NCBI GenBank assembly: GCA_002393555.1
Contig: DGSP01000086.1
Span: 23,126-80,591, forward strand
Length of the DNA: 57,466 nt
From: Prevotellaceae bacterium UBA4359
GTDB taxonomy: Bacteria > Bacteroidota > Bacteroidia > Bacteroidales > Bacteroidaceae
Direction of reading: 5' to 3'
A program made the position numbers and the translations under genes. The stretch's first letter is position 1. The number at the start of each line of letters is the position of its first letter. The notes below the pieces were generated by a model. The model was not told the DNA's origin and ran no database searches. It worked only from the letters and a program-made list of their open reading frames with translations. This document shows positions 25,554 through 34,748 of the stretch, piece after piece.

Positions 25554-28500
25554 TTAAAGTTCTTTCAGTTCTTTGTTGAAGATTTCTATAGCAAGATTGC
25601 GGTAGAAAGTGTAGTTAGGATTGAAGGTGCTGTTCTCACAGATTGAGCTTGGCAAAATGCGCGTCTGCACCACTTGGCCTACTTCCTTGCGCAGGGCTGC
25701 CTTCTGTTCGTTGCTTCGTGCCCGCTTCTGGAGTTCCTTTTCCACTTGCTGCATGAGGAGTTCCGCCTTAGGATAGTCTTGCGAGAGTGCTTGTAGTGTG
25801 TTGGGGAAGTCTTTGCCCAGTTGCACCCAATTGGTGTCGCTGAATTCGTCGGGAATGTTGATGGCATCAAACTTTTGGCCTGTGGCAGGATTCTGTTGCT
25901 CTGCAATGATGCCAAGAGCGTATGCCAGCATGAGGGGCTTCCGTATCATTTTGATGATGGTTTCTGCATCCATTTCGTAGAGTGGTGGCAGTTCCTTGCT
26001 GAAGCTCTCGGTGTGCAAGACCATTCGGTTGAGGTCAGCCTCGTTCGCAGCCAGAAGGCGGTCGTATTTGTCTTTGAGCACGGTCAGGTTGTCGAGATAG
26101 CGGAGTGGCAGACCCGACTTAGCTGATATGACCACAATCTGGTTCACTTTGTAGTTCTCAGCCAAATCCTCATTGCGATTGAATCCAGGTATAGTTCTTT
26201 CGAAAGCACTGATGAGTTGGTCGCGGAAGGCTTGGGTGTTTTCTGTTGCCCTGGGGAGGCATATTTGTATCATCGACATCATGGCTCCCGGATTGCCAGG
26301 GATAACCAATGCAGTTTCTCTGGCATTGAGACGGGCGTATGGGCTGGCTTGCCTCACGATCGTTTCCACGAACCTCTCGCGCAGTTCTTCCGTGTTCAAT
26401 TCTTGCTTCAGTTTCTCGAGAATGTTGACACTAACCATTCTGTTAATCGGGTCGCTTGCAGCCGTGTCTTCCATGGCTCGGATGGCCGACTCTTGGCAGA
26501 TGTTGAGGATGATGTCAAGCATGGCAGCATAGTCGGCCGTTTCGTATAGATTGGCAAAACTGTGTTCACCATCTTCGCCCAGATTGGCAACGAGTCGGCT
26601 ACGGATGGCTGCCGAGTTTTGTTGCTGATACTCCTTGTTGGCCACATACTGTCGAGTAAGTTCATGCACTTTTTCCGGGTCGTATTTTTTGATATTTGTG
26701 TCATCTTGTATCTCGTTGAGTGCGCATTTGCTGGCCGCTTGTTCCACCACCTCTCTCGTTATTTCTGTGAGTCGGGTGCGGAAGGCTTGTATTCCTTGCA
26801 GCATGTTGCTCAGTTGGTCGATAACGGCTTGTAGCAAAAGACGCGCATAGCCATAGGCATCGATGCGTGTGGTCACGGTATAGTAGTCGCACAGAGCCGA
26901 TTTGTATTGAGCGAACACTTTTACAGAAGCATTGGTGATGGCATCTCTCAACCAACCGATGTTTTCCCAATCGCTGTTGATAGACTGAATGGCAAGTGTT
27001 ATCCTGTTCTGCTCTTCTTCCAACACACCTTTTTGCTGGTTGAAAGCCGCAATACGGTCGTTGCAATCGGCAATGAGTAGCGTGACATATTTCTCAATTT
27101 CGAGAATGCTCTTGCTACCGGAAGCGCCAGAGGCCCATTCGTCGAAGAGTTTCTTTTCAATATGACGCCGGATGGCGCGTGAGTACCCTCTGATTTCGCT
27201 TTGTTGTAGTTGGTAAAATCTCCTCACACCATGGTTGCGGAATTCCTCATCGTAGTATCGTTTGCACCTTACGGTGAGTTCGCCAAACCAGCTCTTCTTT
27301 TCTACTGTGCGCTGTATGTCATCGGCATCGGCTTGAGTCCGATTGGTCCATGTGATGTCAAGTCCTTTCCAGCGTCGGTTGGTGTCATTGGGCACGATGG
27401 GAGTAGCCAGCGTGAGGTGGTTGTTGCTCAGCATGAGGTCGTTGCGGTTTTCTTTCTTCTTGATTTCATCCACAAAGCCTATACCCACTTCATCGAGAGA
27501 GCACTCACCGTAGCCCAGACCTTCTTGCCAGAAGTTGAAACTCAGTTGGCGAGCAGCCTGAATAGCATAGTTGTAGGTCACATATTCTTGAATTTCAGTT
27601 TCAGGGTATTCTACTTTTGTAATGCCGAAGGTGAGGAATTTGCGACTGCGTGTGAGGTTGCCACTTTGGTCGGCTTCGGGACCGGCACCATCGTTCTCAC
27701 ATCCCACCAAATGCCCCATCTGACCATTGGTCACCATCTCGCTCGCCACAATCGTCTGGAACAGGAAATCGGCTACAGAGGCTGGGAGTGCAGTGGAAAT
27801 GTCGAGCGTCCTTCCTGCTTCATTCTCGTTGCTATAGACGTAGGCCGCCTCGAAGGGTTCTTGGCTTCCCAAAAGTCGCTGCACTTCATTGCTGAACAAA
27901 TCCTGTTCTCCCTTGATGCTGACAGGGTGGTAGTAGCCTGTGCTCAAGGCATTGAGCTCTTGTAGGGCTGCATATCCATTGGCCTGGTAGAATCCGGCAT
28001 CATGTCTCACATTGGCCAGTGTTCTTTCTGGTATGTAGAGAAAGAGTCGCATCTTAAATCTTGAGTTGGGAGCAGGTTCGAATGGGTACCAGGTTCGAAT
28101 CAGACTCACTGTGTCGATGATGCTGCCCGAGCCTGTTCCACCTGCCAAACCGGCGCAGACATGGAATGTCACATCGGCATCGCCCGATTGGTCTTGCAGA
28201 CGCCCTACTGCCGCACGTATAATTCTCTCAAAGTTGGCGGGGTTGTCTCTGTCGCTCATGTTGTTGGCCATGAGAATGCGTCCCAGTCGACGACGTTGGC
28301 CTCCGATGCCAGCAGTGATGAGAGGCCCCATCGATTGTTGTATCAAGTTCAAGTCGTTCTGATTGAGGAATGCTTTCAGACCCGGATACATGTTGATGTT
28401 TTGGAGCATGGCAGCATTGATGCCATTGATGCTAACCTTTTGTGCTGTGCCCAAATGAACACTTTTCCCAAGCACCTTCCAACTCGACCTGTCATCAAGA

Positions 28501-28649
28501 TCGGTTGGTGATGAGTCCATATAGACATAGTCAATGTACACATTGTTGCCAGGCTCATTGGAGCGGAATTCTTCATAGATGCGCTTGCGCATTTCGCGAA
28601 GCACTTTGCCTCCTGTACCTCCAAGGCCAATAATAAGATGATTAGCCAT
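25554..28649 (-). CDS. Tubulin/FtsZ-like GTPase, 'Tubulin-like' family (operon gene 2)
   Basis: 1031 residues. The N-terminus NHLIIGLGGTGGKVLREM is the glycine-rich first nucleotide loop, and CAGLAGGTGSGSIID (about 165-179) contains the tubulin/FtsZ signature GGTGSG that binds GTP phosphates. This matches the bacterial 'tubulin-like' family (distant FtsZ relatives proposed to remodel membranes), not FtsZ itself: FtsZ is about 400 residues, and a large helical C-terminal region here has no FtsZ counterpart. It is cytoplasmic, with no signal or TM. It is flanked by a three-TM protein (upstream) and the zinc-ribbon/TM protein (downstream), which fits a membrane-linked filament system. GTPase activity and polymerisation are inferred. 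Confidence 0.85.
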   Translation of the reverse strand: MANHLIIGLGGTGGKVLREMRKRIYEEFRSNEPGNNVYIDYVYMDSSPTDLDDRSSWKVLGKSVHLGTAQKVSINGINAAMLQNINMYPGLKAFLNQNDLNLIQQSMGPLITAGIGGQRRRLGRILMANNMSDRDNPANFERIIRAAVGRLQDQSGDADVTFHVCAGLAGGTGSGSIIDTVSLIRTWYPFEPAPNSRFKMRLFLYIPERTLANVRHDAGFYQANGYAALQELNALSTGYYHPVSIKGEQDLFSNEVQRLLGSQEPFEAAYVYSNENEAGRTLDISTALPASVADFLFQTIVASEMVTNGQMGHLVGCENDGAGPEADQSGNLTRSRKFLTFGITKVEYPETEIQEYVTYNYAIQAARQLSFNFWQEGLGYGECSLDEVGIGFVDEIKKKENRNDLMLSNNHLTLATPIVPNDTNRRWKGLDITWTNRTQADADDIQRTVEKKSWFGELTVRCKRYYDEEFRNHGVRRFYQLQQSEIRGYSRAIRRHIEKKLFDEWASGASGSKSILEIEKYVTLLIADCNDRIAAFNQQKGVLEEEQNRITLAIQSINSDWENIGWLRDAITNASVKVFAQYKSALCDYYTVTTRIDAYGYARLLLQAVIDQLSNMLQGIQAFRTRLTEITREVVEQAASKCALNEIQDDTNIKKYDPEKVHELTRQYVANKEYQQQNSAAIRSRLVANLGEDGEHSFANLYETADYAAMLDIILNICQESAIRAMEDTAASDPINRMVSVNILEKLKQELNTEELRERFVETIVRQASPYARLNARETALVIPGNPGAMMSMIQICLPRATENTQAFRDQLISAFERTIPGFNRNEDLAENYKVNQIVVISAKSGLPLRYLDNLTVLKDKYDRLLAANEADLNRMVLHTESFSKELPPLYEMDAETIIKMIRKPLMLAYALGIIAEQQNPATGQKFDAINIPDEFSDTNWVQLGKDFPNTLQALSQDYPKAELLMQQVEKELQKRARSNEQKAALRKEVGQVVQTRILPSSICENSTFNPNYTFYRNLAIEIFNKELKEL

Positions 28650-28678
28650 AAGTAATAGTTTTTAGTTAGTATTTTTGT

Positions 28679-29269
28679 TTAGAAATTATCATAGTTTTTA
28701 TAAGATGTGGTTGAACCCTTGTATGAACTTGGCTTTTGAGAATAGGAACTCGTATTCACCTTGCCACGTTTGTCTGCCAGCATTGCAATCAGTATAGCCA
28801 GCACGATGAAGGCGGTGCACCAGCCGATGCGTTTCCACAGATAGGTGGTCAGATAGTCCTTGAGTAAACTCGTCATTTCAAACGCCAGATTTTGTGCGTT
28901 GTCCACCTCCATGTTGGTGAGGTTGGCGAACCAGCCAATCAGCGGGAAGTCCTGTCCCACCTGCTGCAAGACGGTTTGTGTTTCCTGCATGCCCATCGCG
29001 GCTTGATTGTAGGTACCCACAATATGCTGAATGTCAATCTCCACAGCCTCCACCATGCCGAGAGCCTGAAAACAGGCCACCAACAGGGTGTTCTGCACTA
29101 CCAACAAGGGAGCCAACACGATGCCGGCCAGATAGAAAGAGATGGTCTTGACACAGGTCTTGCTTACGGCTTGCAGCAGAAAATAGAGAATCAACATGGT
29201 GACAGCGGTTAGCAGCAATCCATATAATACACAGTCGGTAGCAGTGCTCAGCAGGTCAAGGTATTTCAT
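28679..29269 (-). CDS. Three-TM membrane protein (operon gene 1)
   Basis: 196 residues, not recognised. Hydrophobic helices at about 13-35 (LYGLLLTAVTMLILYFLLQA), 44-66 and 148-166 (TAFIVLAILIAMLA), with an extramembrane segment of about 80 residues between the second and third. The tail is Ser/Tyr/Lys-rich (SSYSQKPSSYKGSTTSYKNY) and likely cytoplasmic. It is the first gene of the operon, 29 bases before the tubulin-like gene, so a membrane anchor or partner for the GTPase is a fair guess. Confidence 0.75.
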   Translation of the reverse strand: MKYLDLLSTATDCVLYGLLLTAVTMLILYFLLQAVSKTCVKTISFYLAGIVLAPLLVVQNTLLVACFQALGMVEAVEIDIQHIVGTYNQAAMGMQETQTVLQQVGQDFPLIGWFANLTNMEVDNAQNLAFEMTSLLKDYLTTYLWKRIGWCTAFIVLAILIAMLADKRGKVNTSSYSQKPSSYKGSTTSYKNYDNF

Positions 29270-29319
29270 CGTCAGTCGAAGTTTTTAGGTTTTTAAGGTT
29301 TCTTCTGCGTGTAGGTTAG

Positions 29320-29602
29320 TGCCCTGTGTGGGGGCTTGGGGAATACAACAAAAGTGTGAGCCTGTCGGCTAATCCTGTTGGTAGGCTTTCGACTGCCTTG
29401 AATAAAGAGATTAGTGCATATAACGGCTCACACCTATGAAAAGACACATGGGCATATCATACCCCTATATCCATCCAGAGGGAAGAACGCTCATTAGTAT
29501 TTCCACTCTATTCTCAAGGTAAGTTGTCGAAGTTTACCAATCTTGGAAAAAGCCAATAACGCTTCCTATGTTGTGTCTGTTTCCCCCTTTGAAAGGGGAA
29601 TA
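29320..29602 (-). ncRNA. Structured leader, possible 6S-like RNA
   Basis: The 330 bases between the operon's promoter and its first ATG hold no gene but have clear structure. On the minus strand GTGTGAGCC (near 29436) pairs with GGCTCACAC (near 29359), enclosing about 70 bases. Outside it, GGAAATAC and GTATTCC can pair. A separate hairpin, CCCCTTTCAAAGGGG, is at the very 5' end. A long rod with a central bulge is the shape of 6S RNA, and 6S genes are about this size, but I cannot confirm the family. It could also be a regulatory leader for the tubulin-like operon. Confidence 0.4.
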
Positions 29603-29608
29603 GCATTG

Positions 29609-29616
29609 CAAATATA
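29609..29616 (-). promoter_or_regulatory. -7 promoter motif of the tubulin-like operon / leader RNA
   Basis: Minus-strand TATATTTG (TAnnTTTG), with TTTG words upstream that could serve as the -33 element. It is the only good -7 match upstream of the eight-gene operon. Confidence 0.6.
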
Positions 29617-29774
29617 GGAACATTTTGACAAACAAACGTTCTTTGTGCGCCGTTATTTTTGCAAAAAAAGTACTTTTCTGTCTTTTTTGCCAATTTTTTC
29701 TAATTTTTGTTCCTTTGAGGAATGAATCCTGCTTTTTTCTTGCAGTTTCGCTCTGTTCATTTTTCATTTTTCCG

Positions 29775-29782
29775 TAACTTTG
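29775..29782 (+). promoter_or_regulatory. -7 promoter motif of the MFS gene
   Basis: TAACTTTG (TAnnTTTG). The ATG at 29791 is 8 bases after the motif, so the transcript would be leaderless or nearly so. Confidence 0.65.
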
Positions 29783-29790
29783 TACCCGTT

Positions 29791-30972
29791 ATGACTCAGC
29801 AGGACAGACTTTGGAACTCGAATTATGTGAAGGTGTGGGTGGCGAACTTCATGATTTTCTTTTCGTTCATGATTGTGACCCCCTTGCTGCCGCTCTATCT
29901 GAGCGAGAACTATCAGGCCGACAAGGACACCATCGGCTTTGTGCTGTCGGGCTACACGCTCACGGCACTGCTGGCTCGTCCGTTCTCGGGCTATCTGGTT
30001 GACAGTTTTCCGCGCAAGGTGGTGTTGCTCACAGCCTATTTCCTTTTCTTCGCCTTCTTTGCTGGCTATCTCATTGCCGGCACCATGACGCTCTTTGCCA
30101 TCGTGCGCACCGCTCACGGTGCGCCGATGGGTTCTGTCACCGTGGCCAACAGCACTTCGGCCATTGATGTGCTGCCCTCCTCGCGCCGTGCCGAGGGCAT
30201 TGGCTACTATGGCCTCTCCAACAATCTGGCCACCAGCATCGCGCCCACCGTGGGACTGCTCATCTACGACTCCATCGGCAACTATGACATCATCTTCCTT
30301 CTGGCCCTCCTTGCTGCAGGCATCGGACTTGCGGTCAACGCCACCGTGCATTTCCCCGCCAAGGAAATCGTGCCAAACAAAGACCCCATCTCGCTCGACC
30401 GCTTTTTCCTGCTGGAGGGATGGAGCGAAGGGGTGGTGATGGCATGTGTGGGCACGTCCTATGGGGTGTTGGCCACCTATCTGGCCATCTACGGAAAGGA
30501 AGTGCTGGGCATGACGGCGGGTGCAGGGGCGTGGTTTGCCGTCTTGAGTTGCGGCCTCATCCTTTCGCGTCTGGTCGGTGCCCGTTCGCTCAAGAAGGGC
30601 AGGGTGGTGGAGAACGTCAATCATGGCCTTCTCGTCAGTCTCTTTGGCTATCTCCTTTTCGCCGCCTGGCAGAGTCCTGTGGCTTTCTATGGAGCGGCCC
30701 TCATCATTGGCCTGGGCAACGGCCACATCTGGCCTGGCATGCAGACCATGTTCATCAATCTCGCCCCCAACAACAAGCGCGGCACGGCCAACTCCACCCA
30801 ACTCACCTGCTGGGACATCGGCATGGGACTCGGCGTGGTGCTGGGCGGCATGGCCATCCACCACACCGGCTATTCCTCTGCCTTCTGGTTTGCCTTCATC
30901 ATCAACATCCTCGGTGTCTTCCTCTATTTTATTTATGTGAAAAACCACTTTGTGAAGAATCGGCTGCGATAG
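29791..30972 (+). CDS. MFS transporter
   Basis: 393 residues from the ATG at 29791; the frame is open from 29722 but that part contains the promoter. About 12 hydrophobic helices are visible, and the MFS loop-2/3 motif appears as GYLVDSFPRKVV. APTVGLLIYDSIG at the end of the first half and GTANSTQLTCWDIGMGLG in the second fit drug/sugar-type MFS exporters. The substrate cannot be read from sequence. It is monocistronic, divergent from the tubulin-like operon and convergent with the BspA-type gene, with a shared terminator after it. Confidence 0.9.
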   Translation: MTQQDRLWNSNYVKVWVANFMIFFSFMIVTPLLPLYLSENYQADKDTIGFVLSGYTLTALLARPFSGYLVDSFPRKVVLLTAYFLFFAFFAGYLIAGTMTLFAIVRTAHGAPMGSVTVANSTSAIDVLPSSRRAEGIGYYGLSNNLATSIAPTVGLLIYDSIGNYDIIFLLALLAAGIGLAVNATVHFPAKEIVPNKDPISLDRFFLLEGWSEGVVMACVGTSYGVLATYLAIYGKEVLGMTAGAGAWFAVLSCGLILSRLVGARSLKKGRVVENVNHGLLVSLFGYLLFAAWQSPVAFYGAALIIGLGNGHIWPGMQTMFINLAPNNKRGTANSTQLTCWDIGMGLGVVLGGMAIHHTGYSSAFWFAFIINILGVFLYFIYVKNHFVKNRLR

Positions 30973-31173
30973 TACTCCTTTGTAGCGGAAAAGAGAGAAA
31001 AAAGGGCGAGTTCGGTATAAGGATCTCCCAGTGTGGGCATCCATTGGATGATGAGCGCATCGCCGTACAGCCCCAAACTTCCTCCGCAACTTCTGTGTGC
31101 AAAGGTACACCTTTTCCTGAAAGCAGATGTGACTTGTGATGACTTTTGATGACAAAGAGGTGAAAGAGATGAG

Positions 31174-31222
31174 AAAAAAACAGCCTGCAACCCCATGAGA
31201 GAGGTGGCAGGCTGTTTTCTTC
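31174..31222. terminator. Bidirectional terminator
   Basis: ACAGCCTGC (31180-31188) pairs with GCAGGCTGT (31207-31215). It is flanked by a run of seven A on the left and TTTTCTTCTTT on the right, so it can stop transcription from both the MFS gene (+) and the BspA-type fragment (-). Confidence 0.85.
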
Positions 31223-31247
31223 TTTATTATTATAAGTCCTGAAAGGC

Positions 31248-32280
31248 TTACTTCACCAGCACCTTCACGCTGCGCGAGCCTATCTTCACGATGGCGGTTG
31301 TGCCGCTTGGCAGGTTGGCGCTGATGGTGGCTGTGCCGTGGGAAGAGATGGCATTGCCCACTTCGGCACCCCCTGTGGTATAGACAGCCACAGGCGTGTT
31401 GTCTGCTGCTCCCTTCACGGTGATTTGACCGTTTTGGCTCTGTATCAGCACGGGATAAGCCGCCACTTCGGCTATCTTGATGATGTCCTCCGTCTTTGGG
31501 TCGGTGTCTATCCAGCAGAGGGTGGCGGTGGCAGTCTCCGAGTTCGTGTGGCCAGTGGCCATGGCATACACGCTAATCTGATAAGCCGCCTTCAACTCCA
31601 CTTTGCTGTCATAGTGTTTCTTGATGTCCTCATCGGTGATGTCGCTGATGAACTCCGCCCCTTCGGTGGCAGACGTGAAGACCAGTTTTCCATTTTCGTA
31701 AGCGATGGTTGGAGTCTCGCACTGGGGTATTTCAGGTTCTCCTGGTGTATCGTCCTCCAAAGCCACAATCTTTCCAAAACAGTTCCAAGGTTCAGTCCTT
31801 TTGTAGGCTTCAATGGAGGCTGCTGGCACATGGAGGGTGGCATCGCCAATGTTGTCGCCAAATAAATTATCTATATAAGATGTTAATGGAACTTTTTGTG
31901 TATAACAATACACGTTTTTGATGTTTTCGCAGTAAGAAAAAGCAAACTCATCTATGCTCGTCACGCTATTGGGGATGGTGATGGAGGTCAGGTTGGTGCA
32001 GCGATAGAAAGCAGAACCGCCGATGCTCGTCACGCTGTTGGGGATGTTGATGGAGGTCAGTCCACTACAGTCTGAGAAGGCCTGATTGCCGATGCTCGTC
32101 ACGCTGTTGGGAATGGTGATGGCTGTCAGTCCACTACAGCCTGAGAAGGCCTGATTGCCGATGCTCGTCACGCTGTTGGGGATGGTGATGGAAGTCAGGC
32201 CGCTACAGCCATAGAAAGCCTGTTCGCCTATGCTCGTCACGCTGTTGGGGATGGTGATGGAAGTCAGGCCGCTGCAGTTG
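31248..32280 (-). pseudogene. BspA-type leucine-rich-repeat protein, C-terminal half (split by the element)
   Basis: About 340 residues of host reading frame without a proper start. It begins inside a repeat (YNCSGLTSITIPNSVTSIG) and has five near-identical 23-residue LRR_5 repeats (LTSITIPNSVTSIG-x-x-AF-x-GC). Then come a non-repeat linker, a beta domain and a C-terminal stretch ending STTAIVKIGSRSVKVLVK, like the secretion/anchoring tails of Bacteroidales surface proteins. The frame runs on into the inserted element but has no signal peptide there. Its N-terminal half, with signal peptide, is at 54828-55748 on the same strand. BspA-type proteins bind host proteins or other bacteria. Confidence 0.8.
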
Positions 32281-32430
32281 TAGTATTTGCAACTTATTGT
32301 GTACCAATTTGTTTTGATTAAAACGGTAGAAAAGTGATGACGTGGATTTATAAGGGATGAAAAAGATGAAAATTTAACGTTTTTAACTATTTTTGGCTGA
32401 ACGCGAAACAACTTTGGCGTGTAAAAGAGT

Positions 32431-32463
32431 AAAAATAAGGGACCCAACCGCCGAAGTCCCTTG
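32431..32463 (-). terminator. Rho-independent terminator of the DRT3 operon RNA
   Basis: On the minus strand AAGGGAC, loop, GTCCCTT followed by ATTTTT. It closes the short RNA downstream of the second reverse transcriptase gene. Confidence 0.85.
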
Positions 32464-32549
32464 TATGTGATCCGTGATCACTGTGCGTCGCTATGTGTGT
32501 GAGTTTGCTGACGGCTGTGCTCGGCACCTTTATGAGTGTTATCTTCTCC
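32436..32549 (-). ncRNA. Candidate DRT3 non-coding RNA with CA-repeat template
   Basis: The roughly 115 bases between the drt3b stop and the terminator are non-coding and structured. On the minus strand a small hairpin GTGC-CGA-GCAC is followed by an unpaired AACTCACACACATAG (CACACACA at 32494-32501), then a perfect hairpin GTGATC-ACG-GATCAC and the terminator hairpin. From memory, recent work on DRT type 3 reports that an RNA bearing an ACAC tract templates poly(GT) synthesis. The position and the tract fit that role. The 5' end is not defined, and no separate promoter was found. Confidence 0.65.
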
Positions 32550-34748
32550 TTAGGAGTATACTTCCTGTGATATCTTCGCACTCAATTCTTTTGTTATATC
32601 AACTTTTGTCCATTTCGTAAACATATATTCTTGCTTCTTTAGATATTTCAGTATGCTGGTAAGTCGGTTTCTGTCTATACCCATTTGTGATGCGATTTTC
32701 CTTTTGTCCTCGTAGTCAAGATATGGGCAACAGATCAAGTCTAAAAGCAGTATTGTATACTCTGCTGACTTGTGCACATGATTAGCAGTAACAGATTTGA
32801 ACTTGTCTTTCAGACATTCTACCAATTGCCTTTTGAGGGTCGCATATTGGGATTCGTTGCCATAATAGTATAGTAGTATTATGGCAGATAGTGCATTAAA
32901 CTTTTCTGGAGAGTCAACAGCATCAAGGTATTTCTTAAGCTCCTCAGCAGGAATATGATACTTACTTCTCAACTGTTTTAACAAGATTAAGAAGTAAAGC
33001 GTCTCCAACTGAGTTTTAGAACTGAACTCTGACGTCTTAAATACTAAAGAGATCTCATCTTGAATCTTCTTAAAAACGATATTGCGTATTCCATCGTTAT
33101 ACTTTTTGATGGTATCCTCCTTCACTTTATAATCATTGTCAAGATGAATCACGACATCATTCAGAATATTGATAACCTTCAGAGTCGTATTAACCCTCTT
33201 ATTCGATGAGTATAGGAAGAACACAGAATCCAATAGTTCCTCCAGGAAAGTGGTCATCATATTCTCCTTACGACTTTTCACCTTCTTAATTTCTGTTTGA
33301 ATGTCAGATAGTGACGGATTGACAATTGCACGAGATAGGAGCTTGAATGTCTTATCAAACTTCTTGATACTTGACTCTATCCTTGAACAGATACGTGCCA
33401 AAGTATAATTTACTACATCCTTCGAATCAACATTACACTCCTTTAGTATGGCCTTGAACTGTTGGTTAAAAGAACGTGCGTTAAAATGCATGTAACTCTT
33501 ATCCTCTAACTCTAATGCTATTCTTTCCTTATCAACATCCTCTTCTTGAACCTCATCTTGGTCAGCCACATCTTGGTCTGCTATTTCTTCAATAGGCTCT
33601 ACAAGTTCAACTTTATGATACAGTAAGCTTTCTTCTATCAGTTGGTCAATACGAATCTTCGCCCTGGTAATATCTGTGATGAAAGGTCGTTCAAAAAGTT
33701 TTGTCTTTTCGTTACTTATGGTAAGTTTGAACTCTTTAAGATATTTCTCGAAGAGTTCCATTGCCTTTTCCTTGCACTTATCATCATTGAAGAAAAAGAA
33801 ATAATCGTCCACATATCGATAACACACATAGTTGCTCTCCCAATGAAATCCTTCCTTTGCCAGATCACGAGCGACTTCACTATCTATATGCTGCAATATT
33901 ACCTCAGCAAATATACGTGAGAATTCAGGGCCTATAACAATACCATTTGTTTCGTTGTAGTTCATCTTCTGCATCAAGCCATCCCAGTGAGCTCCGAATG
34001 TGTTGTCACCACTGGCAAAGCTTGCCTTATAGATGTCTTTGCCTCCTCCACACGCCCATGCTATGGAATGAGTGTATATGCTATCAAAACAACTCTGAAT
34101 ATCAAACTTCTGAAGTTTCGTAAATTTCTTTTCGGCACGTTGATATCTATAATCCTCATAAAACTTATAGATATTGTTGTATCTCTTATAACTGAAATAT
34201 GTTCTCAGATTCTCATACTCGTTGAAATACAATTCCAGAGGATCTGTTTTACGTCCTATCAAGGTATTGTGCAACTTGTCGCGATAGTAGAAGAAGCATG
34301 CCACCTTGCTTGGATGCCTTAACGAGAACTTATCTAGTCCACAATAATAAAGCATCAGGCTCTTGTTTCGCTCATAGAAATCAGCTACCATTATTTGGTT
34401 CTTGGGATGAATGATAGATAGCTCTCTACTCTTTGTCGGTTTGTGGAGAATGCTATAGGTAAATGGTATAGTCTCTAACTTCTTTTCATGCTTATCACCT
34501 ACCCGATATAAGCCATAGTTACTCAAAATCTTAGCATTCTCACCCAGTAGAATGGCCAGCAATTCAAGCGCTCCCTGATCTATATTTGTTCTCCAATGAA
34601 TTGCACCTTCTTTTACACATACTTCATTCCTTACCAGAAACCGATAGAAATATCTATTGGTGAAAATGAAAGGCAACTCATAAGGGAGCACATCACTTAA
34701 CAGGACGCGCTCCTTCTTATATCTGAGTCTTATTTTTTTTCTTCTCAT
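32550..34748 (-). CDS. drt3b: Reverse transcriptase of a DRT type 3 defence system, Drt3b-like
   Basis: 732 residues from the ATG at 34748, whose ATGA overlaps the stop of drt3a. RT motifs: A in KFDIQSCFDSI (Asp near 216), B-like in NGIVIGPEFSRIFAE, and catalytic YVDD in CYRYVDDYFFFF (about 312-315). An acidic linker (EEIADQDVADQDEVQEED) and a long helical C-terminal half follow. No endonuclease or intron-maturase domain is present. A second, larger RT directly after a first, shorter RT is the known layout of DRT3 (UG3 plus UG8 clades), which protects against phages. The base composition is much more AT-rich than the surrounding chromosome. Assignment to the UG8 clade is by context and size. 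Confidence 0.82.
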   Translation of the reverse strand: MRRKKIRLRYKKERVLLSDVLPYELPFIFTNRYFYRFLVRNEVCVKEGAIHWRTNIDQGALELLAILLGENAKILSNYGLYRVGDKHEKKLETIPFTYSILHKPTKSRELSIIHPKNQIMVADFYERNKSLMLYYCGLDKFSLRHPSKVACFFYYRDKLHNTLIGRKTDPLELYFNEYENLRTYFSYKRYNNIYKFYEDYRYQRAEKKFTKLQKFDIQSCFDSIYTHSIAWACGGGKDIYKASFASGDNTFGAHWDGLMQKMNYNETNGIVIGPEFSRIFAEVILQHIDSEVARDLAKEGFHWESNYVCYRYVDDYFFFFNDDKCKEKAMELFEKYLKEFKLTISNEKTKLFERPFITDITRAKIRIDQLIEESLLYHKVELVEPIEEIADQDVADQDEVQEEDVDKERIALELEDKSYMHFNARSFNQQFKAILKECNVDSKDVVNYTLARICSRIESSIKKFDKTFKLLSRAIVNPSLSDIQTEIKKVKSRKENMMTTFLEELLDSVFFLYSSNKRVNTTLKVINILNDVVIHLDNDYKVKEDTIKKYNDGIRNIVFKKIQDEISLVFKTSEFSSKTQLETLYFLILLKQLRSKYHIPAEELKKYLDAVDSPEKFNALSAIILLYYYGNESQYATLKRQLVECLKDKFKSVTANHVHKSAEYTILLLDLICCPYLDYEDKRKIASQMGIDRNRLTSILKYLKKQEYMFTKWTKVDITKELSAKISQEVYS

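Noticed and set aside
29764..31155. Long minus-strand frame opposite the MFS transporter
   Set aside because: Composition is unlike a real protein and it covers a well-defined 12-TM transporter and a terminator; antisense shadow.
31980..32270. Regularly spaced near-identical repeats (about every 69 bases) resembling a CRISPR array
   Set aside because: They are in frame and encode 23-residue LRR_5 repeats of a BspA-type protein; the spacing is 3 x 23 and there are no cas genes.
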